Shown here: positions 1 to 6,360 of the stretch, one piece after another
How positions within the stretch are numbered: position 1 is the first letter of the stretch
How the letters are laid out: each line of letters begins with the position of its first letter
Source: an uncultured Pseudomonadales bacterium
GTDB lineage: Bacteria > Pseudomonadota > Gammaproteobacteria > Pseudomonadales > Pseudohongiellaceae
Direction of reading: 5' to 3'
Length of the DNA stretch: 6,425 nucleotides
NCBI GenBank assembly: GCA_938082955.1
Contig: CALKDE010000038.1
Span: 1-6,425 of the forward strand
Translations under genes and position numbers: made by a program
The notes under the pieces: model-generated
Seen by the model: only the letters and a program-made list of their open reading frames with translations
What the model was told of the DNA's origin: nothing
The model's database searches: none

Positions 1-1058
1 CATGCCAAACCCTTAGCGCCGTAGATGCCAACAAACTTCGTATAATCATCTATTGCCTTGCGGCTAATGCTCGCGCCCTGAGGAACACGCAGCGCAGCAA
101 CGCGACTTTGCTCATCGTTTGCCGGGCCGCTAAATACTTTAAATTCCACATCTTTCATGAGATCGTCGATATCAACGAGCTCCAAATCAATCCTTAGATC
201 TGGTTTGTCCGAGCCAAAGCGGTGCATAGCTTGTGCATGTGACATGCGAGGAAAAATGCCTAAATCGACATCTAAATGCTTCTTAAACACATCGCTGACC
301 AGCTTCTCCATAACAGACATAATCTGCCCTTCATTTAAGAATGAAGCCTCAACATCGATCTGTGTGAACTCAGGCTGACGGTCAGCACGCAGATCTTCGT
401 CTCTAAAACATTTCGCGATCTGGTAGTAACGGTCCATGCCCGCCGCCATTAGAATCTGCTTAAACAGCTGCGGCGATTGTGGCAGCGCGAAAAATTTATT
501 CGGATGGGTTCTACTAGGTACTAGATAATCACGCGCACCTTCCGGTGTTGCCTTGGTCAATAGTGGGGTCTCTACATCGACGAAGCCAGTGTCATCTAAA
601 AAGTTACGCACGGTATTGGTGACTTTCGAACGAAATCGCAATCTTTCCGCCATTTCTGGGCGACGTAGGTCGATGTAGCGATAGCGCAGCCGGATGTCTT
701 CACCTACCTGCGAATGGTCATCCAAATGTATAGGCGGTGTTTCTGCTGCATTGAGTATTTCTAGCTGCTTACCCAACACTTCAATCTTGCCCGTTCCCAT
801 ATCATTGTTCACTGTCCCTTCCGGACGCAGGCGAACGATCCCAGTTACTCTGACTACGAATTCATTACGCACACCTTCAGCAATGGCGAAACTTTCTACG
901 GTATCAGGATCATAGACAACCTGTGCGATCCCTTCTCTATCTCTCACGTCGAGGAAGATAACCCCGCCGTGATCTCGGCGGCGGTGAACCCATCCGCATA
1001 ATTGGACTTGCTCACCCACAAATGATTCGTTTAGTTCACCGCAATAGTTACTGCGCAT
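1..1058 (-). CDS. aspS: Aspartyl-tRNA synthetase, N-terminal 352 residues (3' end outside window)
   Basis: This class IIb synthetase attaches aspartate to tRNA-Asp in the cytoplasm. I translated the minus strand from ATG at 1058-1056; it stays open to the window edge, giving 352 residues of a protein usually near 590. The N-terminal OB-fold anticodon-binding domain spans about residues 1-105, with GWVHRRRDHGG at 22-32. The catalytic domain follows, with TPEGARDYLVPSR at 171-183, ALPQSPQLFKQ at 191-201 and motif 2 FRDEDLRADRQPEFTQID at 218-235. The bacterial GAD insertion starts near 270-290 and includes GPANDEQSRVAALRVP. Motif 3 lies beyond the edge. AGGAAAA (minus strand, 1063-1069) is a good ribosome site 4-5 bases before the start and supports this ATG. 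His30 and Gly81 replace the Leu and Lys of the E. coli enzyme, a pattern seen in non-discriminating AspRS of Pseudomonas type. The gene lies downstream of the fmdB-like gene in the same direction. Confidence 0.97.
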   Translation of the reverse strand, partial: MRSNYCGELNESFVGEQVQLCGWVHRRRDHGGVIFLDVRDREGIAQVVYDPDTVESFAIAEGVRNEFVVRVTGIVRLRPEGTVNNDMGTGKIEVLGKQLEILNAAETPPIHLDDHSQVGEDIRLRYRYIDLRRPEMAERLRFRSKVTNTVRNFLDDTGFVDVETPLLTKATPEGARDYLVPSRTHPNKFFALPQSPQLFKQILMAAGMDRYYQIAKCFRDEDLRADRQPEFTQIDVEASFLNEGQIMSVMEKLVSDVFKKHLDVDLGIFPRMSHAQAMHRFGSDKPDLRIDLELVDIDDLMKDVEFKVFSGPANDEQSRVAALRVPQGASISRKAIDDYTKFVGIYGAKGLA

Positions 1059-1162
1059 AGCGTTTTCCTGTTTCAATATTTTTCTTTATGTTGATCCGCC
1101 TTTGAAGCGGCTATTTAGTAGAGACTGGCCTTGTAGCAACGAGTGCCCGATCTATTAATTAA

Positions 1163-1531
1163 CTAACTAGACGAGGTTTTTGAAGGCGTCTTTTTGCTGT
1201 CTTTTCCCTTATTTTTTGTAGCTTCTTTGCTAACTGCCGCTTTCCCGTCTCCCTTGCTTGGGGGTGAGTCAGGTTTTTCGCCTGCCGATTTTTCAGCAGT
1301 ACTTCCACTTTCAGCTGACGACTCAGATTCAGCTAGCTGCTTCTTATTGCCAGTTTTGAAGTCAGTCTCGTACCATCCGCTACCTTTTAAGCGGAAGCTC
1401 GCCGCTGAAATTAGCTTGCTTAAGCCCGGTTTCCCACAAGCGGGGCAATCCAGCAATGGCTTTTCGCTCATCTTCTGTAGAGCCTCCATCTTGTGTTCGC
1501 ACTTCGTGCATTGGTATTCGTAAATCGGCAT
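1163..1531 (-). CDS. FmdB-family zinc-ribbon protein, 122 aa
   Basis: This is a small FmdB/CxxC_CxxC_SSSS-type protein; its biochemical role is not established, and the name comes from a putative regulator of formamidase genes. The N-terminus MPIYEYQC is characteristic. Two knuckles, C8-x2-C11 and C29-x2-C32, form a predicted zinc ribbon within residues 1-42. The conserved segment SFRLKGSGWYETDFK follows at 46-60. From about residue 66 the protein becomes a low-complexity tail rich in Ser, Lys, Ala, Pro and Glu and is probably disordered. The start is supported by AAGGAAA (minus strand, 1539-1545) and by the family N-terminus. It precedes aspS in the same direction with a 104-bp gap, an arrangement I recall from other gammaproteobacteria. 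A plus-strand ORF across the same bases is a shadow. Confidence 0.92.
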   Translation of the reverse strand: MPIYEYQCTKCEHKMEALQKMSEKPLLDCPACGKPGLSKLISAASFRLKGSGWYETDFKTGNKKQLAESESSAESGSTAEKSAGEKPDSPPSKGDGKAAVSKEATKNKGKDSKKTPSKTSSS

Positions 1532-1624
1532 CGAACAGTTTCCTTGGGCTTAATTTCCAGCGCTGAGATCGATTCTCGGCCCAGACTCGTGATTTGGCTG
1601 AGCTGGAGCTGCTAAAAGCCGGCG

Positions 1625-1630
1625 ATTATA
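1625..1630 (-). promoter_or_regulatory. Predicted -10 box of the fmdB-aspS promoter
   Basis: The minus strand reads a perfect TATAAT here, within GGTATAATCG. Transcription would start near 1617-1619 and leave a leader of about 87 nt before the fmdB-like ATG. The hexamer 17 bp upstream is TGCGAG (1648-1653), a poor -35 match, so the promoter may rely on an activator or on the upstream 11-bp repeats. The call comes from position and consensus match only. Confidence 0.6.
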
Positions 1631-1659
1631 CCTTATATGGTTTTTCTCTCGCACCTATC

Positions 1660-1714
1660 TTTGCGTTCTCTTTGCGTTCTCTTTGCGTTCTCTTTGCGTT
1701 CTCTTTACGTTCTG
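1660..1714. repeat. Five tandem copies of an 11-bp repeat (TTTGCGTTCTC)
   Basis: Units lie at 1660-1670, 1671-1681, 1682-1692, 1693-1703 and 1704-1714. The first four are identical TTTGCGTTCTC; the fifth is TTTACGTTCTG with two changes. On the minus strand the unit is GAGAACGCAAA. The period is close to one helical turn, so the AAA steps fall on the same face of the DNA. The array begins about 30 bp upstream of the predicted minus-strand -10 box at 1625-1630, where UP-elements or activator sites usually sit. It may equally be a slippage-prone microsatellite with no role. Confidence 0.9.
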
Positions 1715-1884
1715 TTGTGTGGCTTTTATCCTCTGCCGTCTCCTTCATGACACCTCCCCCACCCCAGCACTGAGAATTCAATGCCAGTGAACTCTCCCTT
1801 TTTGGGAAGAATGCTTAGCTTTCGCTAATTGTGCCTGCTTCACGCTCTCTAGCCACAAGGGGAAATCACCTATCACCGCCAACG

Positions 1885-2046
1885 ATGAAGCTAGTTTTTG
1901 ATGCAGAGGATTATCTGCTGCTCCACCTAATCCGGCGCCCGGTTAGTGTAAATCTAGATGTTGATTTAAGAGAGTTCCGAACAAGATTATTCCGAGAAAT
2001 CAAAAACACAATAGCCACTTCTGATCCAGATCTGTATCAATCGTAA
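1885..2046 (+). CDS. Possible small hypothetical protein, 53 aa
   Basis: An open frame from ATG 1885 encodes 53 residues beginning MKLVFDAEDYLLLHLIRRP and ending in DPDLYQS. The composition is protein-like, with mixed charged and hydrophobic residues and a plausible amphipathic helix around LREFRTRLFREIKNTI. I do not recognise the family. The frame can be extended upstream to a GTG at 1831, which adds 18 residues of less protein-like sequence. Neither start has a convincing ribosome site; the nearest purine run, AAGGGGAA (1856-1863), is too far from the ATG. It lies alone in the gap and could be a gene remnant or chance. Confidence 0.3.
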   Translation: MKLVFDAEDYLLLHLIRRPVSVNLDVDLREFRTRLFREIKNTIATSDPDLYQS

Positions 2047-2082
2047 ATTATCCAACTAACAAAACGGGGCTATACGCTTGCC

Positions 2083-2262
2083 ATGAAGCGACTGGATTTT
2101 AGAATTAAGGCGGTTCTGGTTTTTACTTTTACGCTTAGGATTCTTAGAAAATACTCCATCAAAAAGCCTGACCTGAAGCCAAATCAGAACCAAAGTAGTT
2201 TGACAAAGCATATCTTTTATGTGGCGAGGATTGCGGATTTTTTAGCGATTTTTGCAAGCTAA
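2083..2262 (+). CDS. Doubtful small ORF, 59 aa
   Basis: ATG 2083 to TAA 2262 encodes 59 residues starting MKRLDFRIKAVLVFTFTLRI. It is basic and has two hydrophobic patches (about residues 10-20 and 44-58). There is no family resemblance I recognise and no good Shine-Dalgarno; GGGG at 2066-2069 lies 13 bases from the ATG. The ORF contains the 2112-2191 inverted repeat and ends in another short dyad, so the DNA may be an RNA or repeat element instead. It is recorded because it is the longest plus-strand frame in this part of the gap. Confidence 0.15.
   Translation: MKRLDFRIKAVLVFTFTLRILRKYSIKKPDLKPNQNQSSLTKHIFYVARIADFLAIFAS
2112..2191. repeat. Inverted repeat bounding an 80-bp segment
   Basis: GGTTCTGGTTT at 2112-2122 and AAATCAGAACC at 2181-2191 are inverted copies over 11 bp with one mismatch, separated by 58 bp. 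Such termini could mark a small MITE-like remnant or the base of a folded RNA. I see no clear target-site duplication outside the arms, so a chance match in A+T-rich DNA remains possible. Confidence 0.35.
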
Positions 2263-2391
2263 TCTGCGATTTTGACGCTTTAATTATCGGACTATTGATA
2301 AACATGAGGCTTGTGCAGAAAAGTTCCACTATTTACTTGCTAGCGCTATGTGAATCATTTATAAATACATCCCCTGAGAGACGATGGAATT

Positions 2392-2419
2392 TTAATTCTT
2401 GGTCAGCAACCAAAATTAA
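2392..2419. repeat. Near-perfect dyad / hairpin upstream of the HU-like gene
   Basis: TTAATTCTTGGT (2392-2403) and ACCAAAATTAA (2409-2419) are complementary over 11 pairs with one bulged base, around a 5-nt CAGCA loop. It lies about 75 bp upstream of the predicted -10 box of the HU-like gene. No T-run follows on the plus strand, so it does not look like a terminator. A protein-binding operator or a folded RNA end is possible. Confidence 0.5.
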
Positions 2420-2493
2420 GCATTAAAACAAAATCTCACTACTCAGAATAACATTTGAAACAACACGAATCTTAGAACGAATTCTACTTACCT

Positions 2494-2499
2494 TATAAT
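2494..2499 (+). promoter_or_regulatory. Predicted -10 box for the HU-like gene
   Basis: A perfect TATAAT lies 21 bp before the ATG at 2521. The best -35 candidate is TTAGAA (2472-2477) with 16-bp spacing, which matches the consensus at three of six positions. Transcription would begin near 2506, giving a very short leader of about 15 nt that still contains the purine-rich ribosome site AAAGAGAG (2508-2515). Confidence 0.55.
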
Positions 2500-2520
2500 A
2501 TAAATTGAAAGAGAGTTGGC

Positions 2521-2907
2521 ATGGCTGTTAAAAAATCACCAAAGAAAGCTGCACCAAAAACAAGCGCTGTAAAAACACGCAAAACTCCAGCTATTCAAAA
2601 GAAGTTTACAAAGACTGAAATTCTCAACGAGATTTCAGAAAACACGTCACTAAGCAAGAAAGAAGTTGCTGCTGTCTTAGAAGAGCTGGGTGTTCTAATT
2701 CAACGTCACGTGAAGAAGCGCGCAGTAGGCGAATTCACTCTGCCAGGTTTGCTGAAGATCAAATCTGTACAGCGTCCAGCACGACCTGCTCGCAAAAATG
2801 TACCTAACCCTTTCCGCCCTGGCGAGATGATGGACATTCCTCGCAAGCCGGCTAGCACACGCGTTAAAGTACTGCCTCTTAAGAAGCTCAAGGAATTTGC
2901 CCTATAA
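2521..2907 (+). CDS. HU/IHF-family DNA-binding protein with basic N-terminal extension, 128 aa
   Basis: This is predicted to be a histone-like nucleoid protein that binds and bends DNA as a dimer. Residues 1-28 form a Lys/Ala/Pro/Thr-rich extension (MAVKKSPKKAAPKTS...) absent from classical 90-residue HU. The HU core follows: TKTEILNEISENTSLSKKEVAAVLEEL at about 31-57 gives the first two helices, and GEFTLPGLLKIKSV at 70-83 is the strand region corresponding to the typical F-x-LPG-L-K motif. Residues 84-118 (RPARPARK, NPFRPGEMMDIPRKPA) match the DNA-binding arm, including the NP-x-x-GE pattern. The C-terminus LPLKKLKEFAL ends like HU. The ATG is chosen for the AAAGAGAG ribosome site and the typical MA(V/A)KK start. 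It is monocistronic: a TATAAT lies just upstream and a strong stem-loop downstream. Proteins of this extended class occur in several gammaproteobacteria; the precise role here is inferred. Confidence 0.88.
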   Translation: MAVKKSPKKAAPKTSAVKTRKTPAIQKKFTKTEILNEISENTSLSKKEVAAVLEELGVLIQRHVKKRAVGEFTLPGLLKIKSVQRPARPARKNVPNPFRPGEMMDIPRKPASTRVKVLPLKKLKEFAL

Positions 2908-2994
2908 AGGGTGCTAAAGAGACTTCTAGAAACTGGTGTAAATAGAGCCTAGCCCTTGTAGCTGCCTCTAAACCAGCGATTCTATAGAGAACCA

Positions 2995-3025
2995 TGAGAA
3001 AGGCAGCCTTAGGCTGCCTTTCTCA
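2995..3025 (+). terminator. Stem-loop terminator after the HU-like gene
   Basis: TGAGAAAGGCAGCC (2995-3008) and GGCTGCCTTTCTCA (3012-3025) are perfectly complementary over 14 bp around a TTA loop, followed by CATTTTAC. The stem is strong, but the U-tract is short (four T) and offset by two bases. It lies 87 nt after the HU-like stop and before the proS leader, so it probably separates the two transcription units. Confidence 0.85.
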
Positions 3026-3118
3026 CATTTTACAGTACGTGATTTAGCGAAATACCAACGTCTAAAATATTCGGTATACAGTCTAATCAACTCTAGTTAA
3101 TTCTAAATTGGATCAGCC

Positions 3119-4864
3119 ATGCGAGCGAGTAAATACCTAATAGCGACAGTAAAAGAAACGCCTTCGGATGCTGAGATAGTAAGCCATCAGCTTATGTTAA
3201 GAGCTGGCCTCATCCGTAAGCTTGCCAGCGGACTGTATACATGGCTACCGCTAGGGCTACGCGTACTTCAAAAAGTCACTCAGATCGTTCGCGAAGAGAT
3301 GAATAAAGCCGATGGCATGGAAGTGTCAATGCCTGTCGTTCAACCTGCAGAACTGTGGGAGGAGTCTGGGCGCTGGCAACACATGGGCCCAGAACTGGTG
3401 CGCTTTAAAGATCGCCACGATCGCGATTTCTGCCTAGGCCCTACTCACGAGGAGGTAATTACCGACCTCGTCCGTGGTGAGTACAGCAGCTATCGCCAGC
3501 TGCCAGCAAATATTTATCAGATTCAGACGAAATTCCGCGATGAGCGCCGCCCGCGCTTTGGCGTCATGCGCTCACGAGAGTTCATCATGAAAGATGCCTA
3601 TTCTTTTCACGCGAGCCAGGAATGCCTGGATGAAACCTATGCTGTCATGCATCAGACCTACTGCAATATCTTCGACCGCCTCGGCTTAAACTATCGCCCG
3701 GTGATTGCCGATTCCGGCAGTATTGGCGGCAGCACATCTCATGAGTTCCACGTGCTGGCAGATAGCGGCGAAGACGAAATCGTTTTTAGCAGCGAATCCG
3801 ATTACGCAGCAAACATTGAACTTGCGGTCGGCACACCGACGCCCGTCGATGATAAAGATGACGGCGAGCCTAAATCTCGCGAACTAGTAGACACCGGCCA
3901 AGCGAGCACTATAGAAGAAGTAGCCGCCGCGCTGGCAGTTTCGCCACAGCGCATACTGAAGACTCTATTTGTGCATGCCGCCAACGACGAGGGGGAGCGC
4001 ACCGACAATCTCGTCGCGCTCTTGCTGCGTGGAGATCAGGAACTGAATGAGACCAAAATTTCAAAAATCAGCGGACTCGCCTCTCCACTGGAATTTGCAG
4101 ATGACGAGCTAATCCAGAAAAAACTGGAATGTCCCCCAGGCTCACTAGGGCCAGTTGGCCTTTCAGATTTAGGCATACGCTGTATTGCTGACAACAGCAC
4201 CAGTGAGATGCACAACTTCGTCTGCGGCGCCAACAAACCCGGCCATCACTTCATCAACGCTAACTGGATTGATGACTGCAGTCCCAATGCCATCATGGAC
4301 ATACGCAAGGTTCGAGAAGGCGATATCAGCCCGGACGGCAAGGGATTCTTATCAATTAAACGTGGCATCGAGGTCGGTCATATTTTTCAGTTGGGGACTA
4401 AATACAGCGAAGCCCTCAATGCAAAGGTGCTCGATAAGAACGGTAAGTCCGTGGTTATGCCCATGGGCTGCTATGGTATCGGTGTGACACGAGTCGTCGC
4501 TGCTTGTATCGAACAGAATCATGACGCGCACGGAATCATCTGGCCCAAAGCTATCGCGCCCTTTCAGCTGGTAATCATTCTGATTGATGCACACAAGTCT
4601 GAACAGATTGTCGAATTTGGAAATAGCCTGTATGAACAAGCTCAGGAGATTGGTGCAGAGGTATTGCTGGACGACCGCGACAAGAAAACCAGCCCAGGCG
4701 TGAAGTTCGCCGATTCTGAACTCATGGGTATTCCCCATCGCTTAGTCGTTTCGCCGCGTTCACTAGCGGACGGCGTAATCGAGTACAAGAATCGTGTGGC
4801 AACACAAAAGCAGCTGATCGAGACAGACGAAATCGCCTCTTTTTTGCGCACACTGTTCAGCTAG
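3119..4864 (+). CDS. proS: Prolyl-tRNA synthetase, bacterial type with editing domain, 581 aa
   Basis: It charges tRNA-Pro with proline in the cytoplasm. The length fits the bacterial type (about 570 residues). The class II core starts with MRASKYLIATVKETPSDAE. Motif 1 lies around residues 60-80 (MEVSMPVVQPAELW). CLGPTHEE at 105-112 is the T-x-E proline pocket. Motif 2 is FRDERRPRFGVMRSREF at 139-155 and motif 3 is GCYGIGVTRVVAA at 450-462. Between motifs 2 and 3, about residues 224-407, sits the INS domain that hydrolyses mischarged Ala-tRNA-Pro; Lys281 in LKTLFV probably matches the catalytic Lys279 of E. coli, and GSLGP (341-345) is the G-x-x-x-P loop. The anticodon-binding domain is about 473-581. 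The start is set by the family N-terminus; the ribosome site is weak (GGA at 3110-3112). The 93 bp after the preceding terminator should contain its own promoter, with TATACA (3075-3080) as one weak candidate. No defect is visible. Confidence 0.98.
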   Translation: MRASKYLIATVKETPSDAEIVSHQLMLRAGLIRKLASGLYTWLPLGLRVLQKVTQIVREEMNKADGMEVSMPVVQPAELWEESGRWQHMGPELVRFKDRHDRDFCLGPTHEEVITDLVRGEYSSYRQLPANIYQIQTKFRDERRPRFGVMRSREFIMKDAYSFHASQECLDETYAVMHQTYCNIFDRLGLNYRPVIADSGSIGGSTSHEFHVLADSGEDEIVFSSESDYAANIELAVGTPTPVDDKDDGEPKSRELVDTGQASTIEEVAAALAVSPQRILKTLFVHAANDEGERTDNLVALLLRGDQELNETKISKISGLASPLEFADDELIQKKLECPPGSLGPVGLSDLGIRCIADNSTSEMHNFVCGANKPGHHFINANWIDDCSPNAIMDIRKVREGDISPDGKGFLSIKRGIEVGHIFQLGTKYSEALNAKVLDKNGKSVVMPMGCYGIGVTRVVAACIEQNHDAHGIIWPKAIAPFQLVIILIDAHKSEQIVEFGNSLYEQAQEIGAEVLLDDRDKKTSPGVKFADSELMGIPHRLVVSPRSLADGVIEYKNRVATQKQLIETDEIASFLRTLFS

Positions 4865-4875
4865 CGGCTTGATCT

Positions 4876-4901
4876 GGCTGTTCTTGCGTTGTTACGCAGC
4901 C
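4876..4901 (+). terminator. Weak interrupted stem-loop after proS
   Basis: GGCT (4876-4879) pairs with AGCC (4898-4901), and GCGT (4886-4889) pairs with ACGC (4894-4897), around a TGTT loop with a six-base bulge on the left arm. No T-run follows, so intrinsic termination is doubtful and proS may read through into the next gene or end by Rho. Confidence 0.2.
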
Positions 4902-4954
4902 ACCTGCCAAACCTGCATCGGGGCGGGGCCACACAGAAATGTCGGCGACTCACG

Positions 4955-4960
4955 TATACT
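4955..4960 (+). promoter_or_regulatory. Candidate -10 box upstream of yihY-like gene
   Basis: TATACT lies 29 bp before the ATG at 4990 and matches the consensus at five of six positions. No good -35 hexamer is visible 16-18 bp upstream, so the assignment rests on the -10 box and its position in the 125-bp gap after proS. A leader of roughly 24 nt would follow. Confidence 0.4.
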
Positions 4961-4989
4961 AGAGCGCATCGATCTGCGAAACACACCCT

Positions 4990-6360
4990 ATGAGCCTTTC
5001 AATTACAAGCCTGCGAAACCTCTTGGCGCGGGTTAAAGCCAGCGTTAATGGCTACCTCTGGCAGCAAGACAGTGCCCGGCTCCCTCTGCGCAAGCGAACG
5101 GCGATAAGAAGCTGCCAGATATTTGTAGCGGTTGTTCGCGATCTGCTTCAAGGCCAACTCTCCTTGCGCGCAATGAGCCTGGTATTCACCACAGTAATCG
5201 GCTTCTTTCCTCTGTTAGCACTCAGCTTCGCGATTTTAAAAGGCTTAGGCGTACACAATGCTTTAGAGCCCACGCTGCTGACCTTGCTACAACCGCTAGG
5301 CGATGACGCAAATACTTACACCGCTGATATTCTTAGCTATGTGGACGCAATACAGGTCGAATTAATAGGCATTACCAGTGTCGGCTTATTGCTCTACTTT
5401 GTCTTAGACATGATGCGCAAGATCGAAGGCTCCTTTAACTACATCTGGTCAGTCAGGCAGGGGCGATCGTGGGCTAGCCGTGTTAGCGAATACCTTTTCG
5501 CGGTAATCGTCAGTCCGCTGCTGTTATTCCTATCGATCACCATCACCTCATCGGTCAACACCACTTTTTTTAGCAGCCTGTTGGAGAGTCTCAGCTACGG
5601 TATGTTTATTATCGAGTTTGTGGCATTTATAGCACCGATATTTTTAATGTCACTGGCCTTTGCATTTGCCTATAGCTTCCTGCCAAACACGCGAGTGCAG
5701 TTTGGTTCTGCTTTTATTGGTGGGCTCGTTACTACGGTCATCTGGAAATTAATGGGCTCAGTCTTTCAGGACTTCTTCATTGCCTCTGCAAGAGAGTCTA
5801 TTTATCTCGCCTTCGCTTCGGTTGTGGCGGTCATGTTCTTCGTCTATATAGGCTGGCTTGTCGCTCTTATAGGTAGCAGCATCGCCTACTACCATCAGTA
5901 CCCATCAAAAACACGAATAGTACGCGGTGCGAGTAATCTCAGTATTGCACAAACCGAAGAGCTCGGGCTGTCGGTTGCCGCGGTGATAATCAATCGATTC
6001 AATGAAGGGACTGCCCCCTTGAGTGAGACCGAACTCGCAGAAACCCTTAGCGGTCATCCAATAGTGATCGAGGATTCATTGCTAGCGCTTGAAAAAATAG
6101 GGCTTATCAGTCGCACCGCCGATCAACCGCCGCGCTATCTGCCAACAAGATCCGTGGCAAGTAGCACCTTATTTGATGTATGGAAGGCGCTGCGCAGCTA
6201 CAATACAGATACACTGCAGTCCACCTCAACGACGAGCGACCAGCTTTTGGTAAAGGACTTCTACGAGCGTCTCGATGAGACAATCCAGAAAGAGTTAGGA
6301 AATAAGACTTTTTCGGCTAGCTCAGCGCAACCCGCCGATTCTGTAGGAGAAATTAAGTGA
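4990..6360 (+). CDS. yihY: YihY/BrkB-family inner-membrane protein, 456 aa
   Basis: This is a polytopic inner-membrane protein of the YihY/virulence factor BrkB (UPF0761) family. Its molecular function is not settled: members were once labelled RNase BN (rbn), but that activity belongs to a different protein (ElaC/RNase Z). Six hydrophobic segments are visible at about residues 62-87, 122-142, 166-188, 205-231, 240-258 and 274-300. Family landmarks include SLRAMSLVFTTVIGFFPLLAL (58-78, first helix) and FNYIWSVRQGRSWASR (149-164). A soluble C-terminal part, about 315-395, looks like a winged helix (SETELAETLSG, LLALEKIGLISR) and is followed by a polar tail. The length slightly exceeds the usual 290-430. 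No clear Shine-Dalgarno precedes ATG 4990, so the start is less certain than the gene. Its stop overlaps the downstream ArsC-type start by four bases. Confidence 0.92.
   Translation: MSLSITSLRNLLARVKASVNGYLWQQDSARLPLRKRTAIRSCQIFVAVVRDLLQGQLSLRAMSLVFTTVIGFFPLLALSFAILKGLGVHNALEPTLLTLLQPLGDDANTYTADILSYVDAIQVELIGITSVGLLLYFVLDMMRKIEGSFNYIWSVRQGRSWASRVSEYLFAVIVSPLLLFLSITITSSVNTTFFSSLLESLSYGMFIIEFVAFIAPIFLMSLAFAFAYSFLPNTRVQFGSAFIGGLVTTVIWKLMGSVFQDFFIASARESIYLAFASVVAVMFFVYIGWLVALIGSSIAYYHQYPSKTRIVRGASNLSIAQTEELGLSVAAVIINRFNEGTAPLSETELAETLSGHPIVIEDSLLALEKIGLISRTADQPPRYLPTRSVASSTLFDVWKALRSYNTDTLQSTSTTSDQLLVKDFYERLDETIQKELGNKTFSASSAQPADSVGEIK
6345..6349 (+). promoter_or_regulatory. Ribosome binding site fixing the GTG start of the ArsC-type gene
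   Basis: AGGAG lies 7 nt before GTG 6357, inside the last codons of the yihY-like gene. It supports the rare GTG start and translational coupling across the GTGA overlap. Confidence 0.8.

Larger units (their letters stand above)
1532..2520. other. Long intergenic region between divergent fmdB-aspS and the HU-like gene
   Basis: Almost 1 kb separates the two confident divergent genes. From left to right it holds the fmdB leader, the TATAAT promoter and 11-bp repeats, a pyrimidine-rich stretch (about 1715-1770), a short imperfect dyad CACTG/CAGTG (1768-1789), two doubtful small ORFs (1885-2046 and 2083-2262), inverted repeats (2112-2191, 2242-2262, 2284-2301 and 2392-2419), and then the promoter of the HU-like gene. 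From about 2050 the sequence is visibly more A+T-rich than the flanking genes. I see no tRNA, rRNA or CRISPR array, and no recognisable transposase. Confidence 0.7.

Noticed and set aside
1096..1110. Small hairpin CCGC...GCGG between fmdB-like gene and aspS
   Set aside because: Only four consecutive pairs, and no T-run on the minus strand; too weak to call a terminator or attenuator.
1112..1139. Possible internal aspS promoter on the minus strand (TTGCTA, 16 bp, TAAATA)
   Set aside because: The -10 match is only three of six and the spacing is not ideal; fmdB-aspS cotranscription explains the layout.
1194..1523. 109-aa plus-strand ORF opposite the fmdB-like gene
   Set aside because: It is antisense to a well-supported zinc-ribbon gene; its long open frame follows from the Ser/Lys-rich codons of that gene's tail, and it has no recognisable motif.
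1768..1789. CACTG/CAGTG dyad in the gap
   Set aside because: Five-base arms only, with no promoter or gene at a position that would give it a role.
2284..2301. TTATC-N8-GATAA inverted repeat as an FNR-like or other operator
   Set aside because: The arms are five bases and do not match the FNR consensus TTGAT-N4-ATCAA; such dyads are frequent by chance in A+T-rich DNA.
2304..2426. 40-aa plus-strand ORF before the HU-like gene
   Set aside because: No ribosome site, no protein-like pattern, and it spans the 2392-2419 dyad; probably chance.
4352..4738. 128-aa minus-strand ORF inside proS
   Set aside because: It is antisense to the complete proS gene across motif 3 and the start of the anticodon-binding domain; it is a frame shadow.
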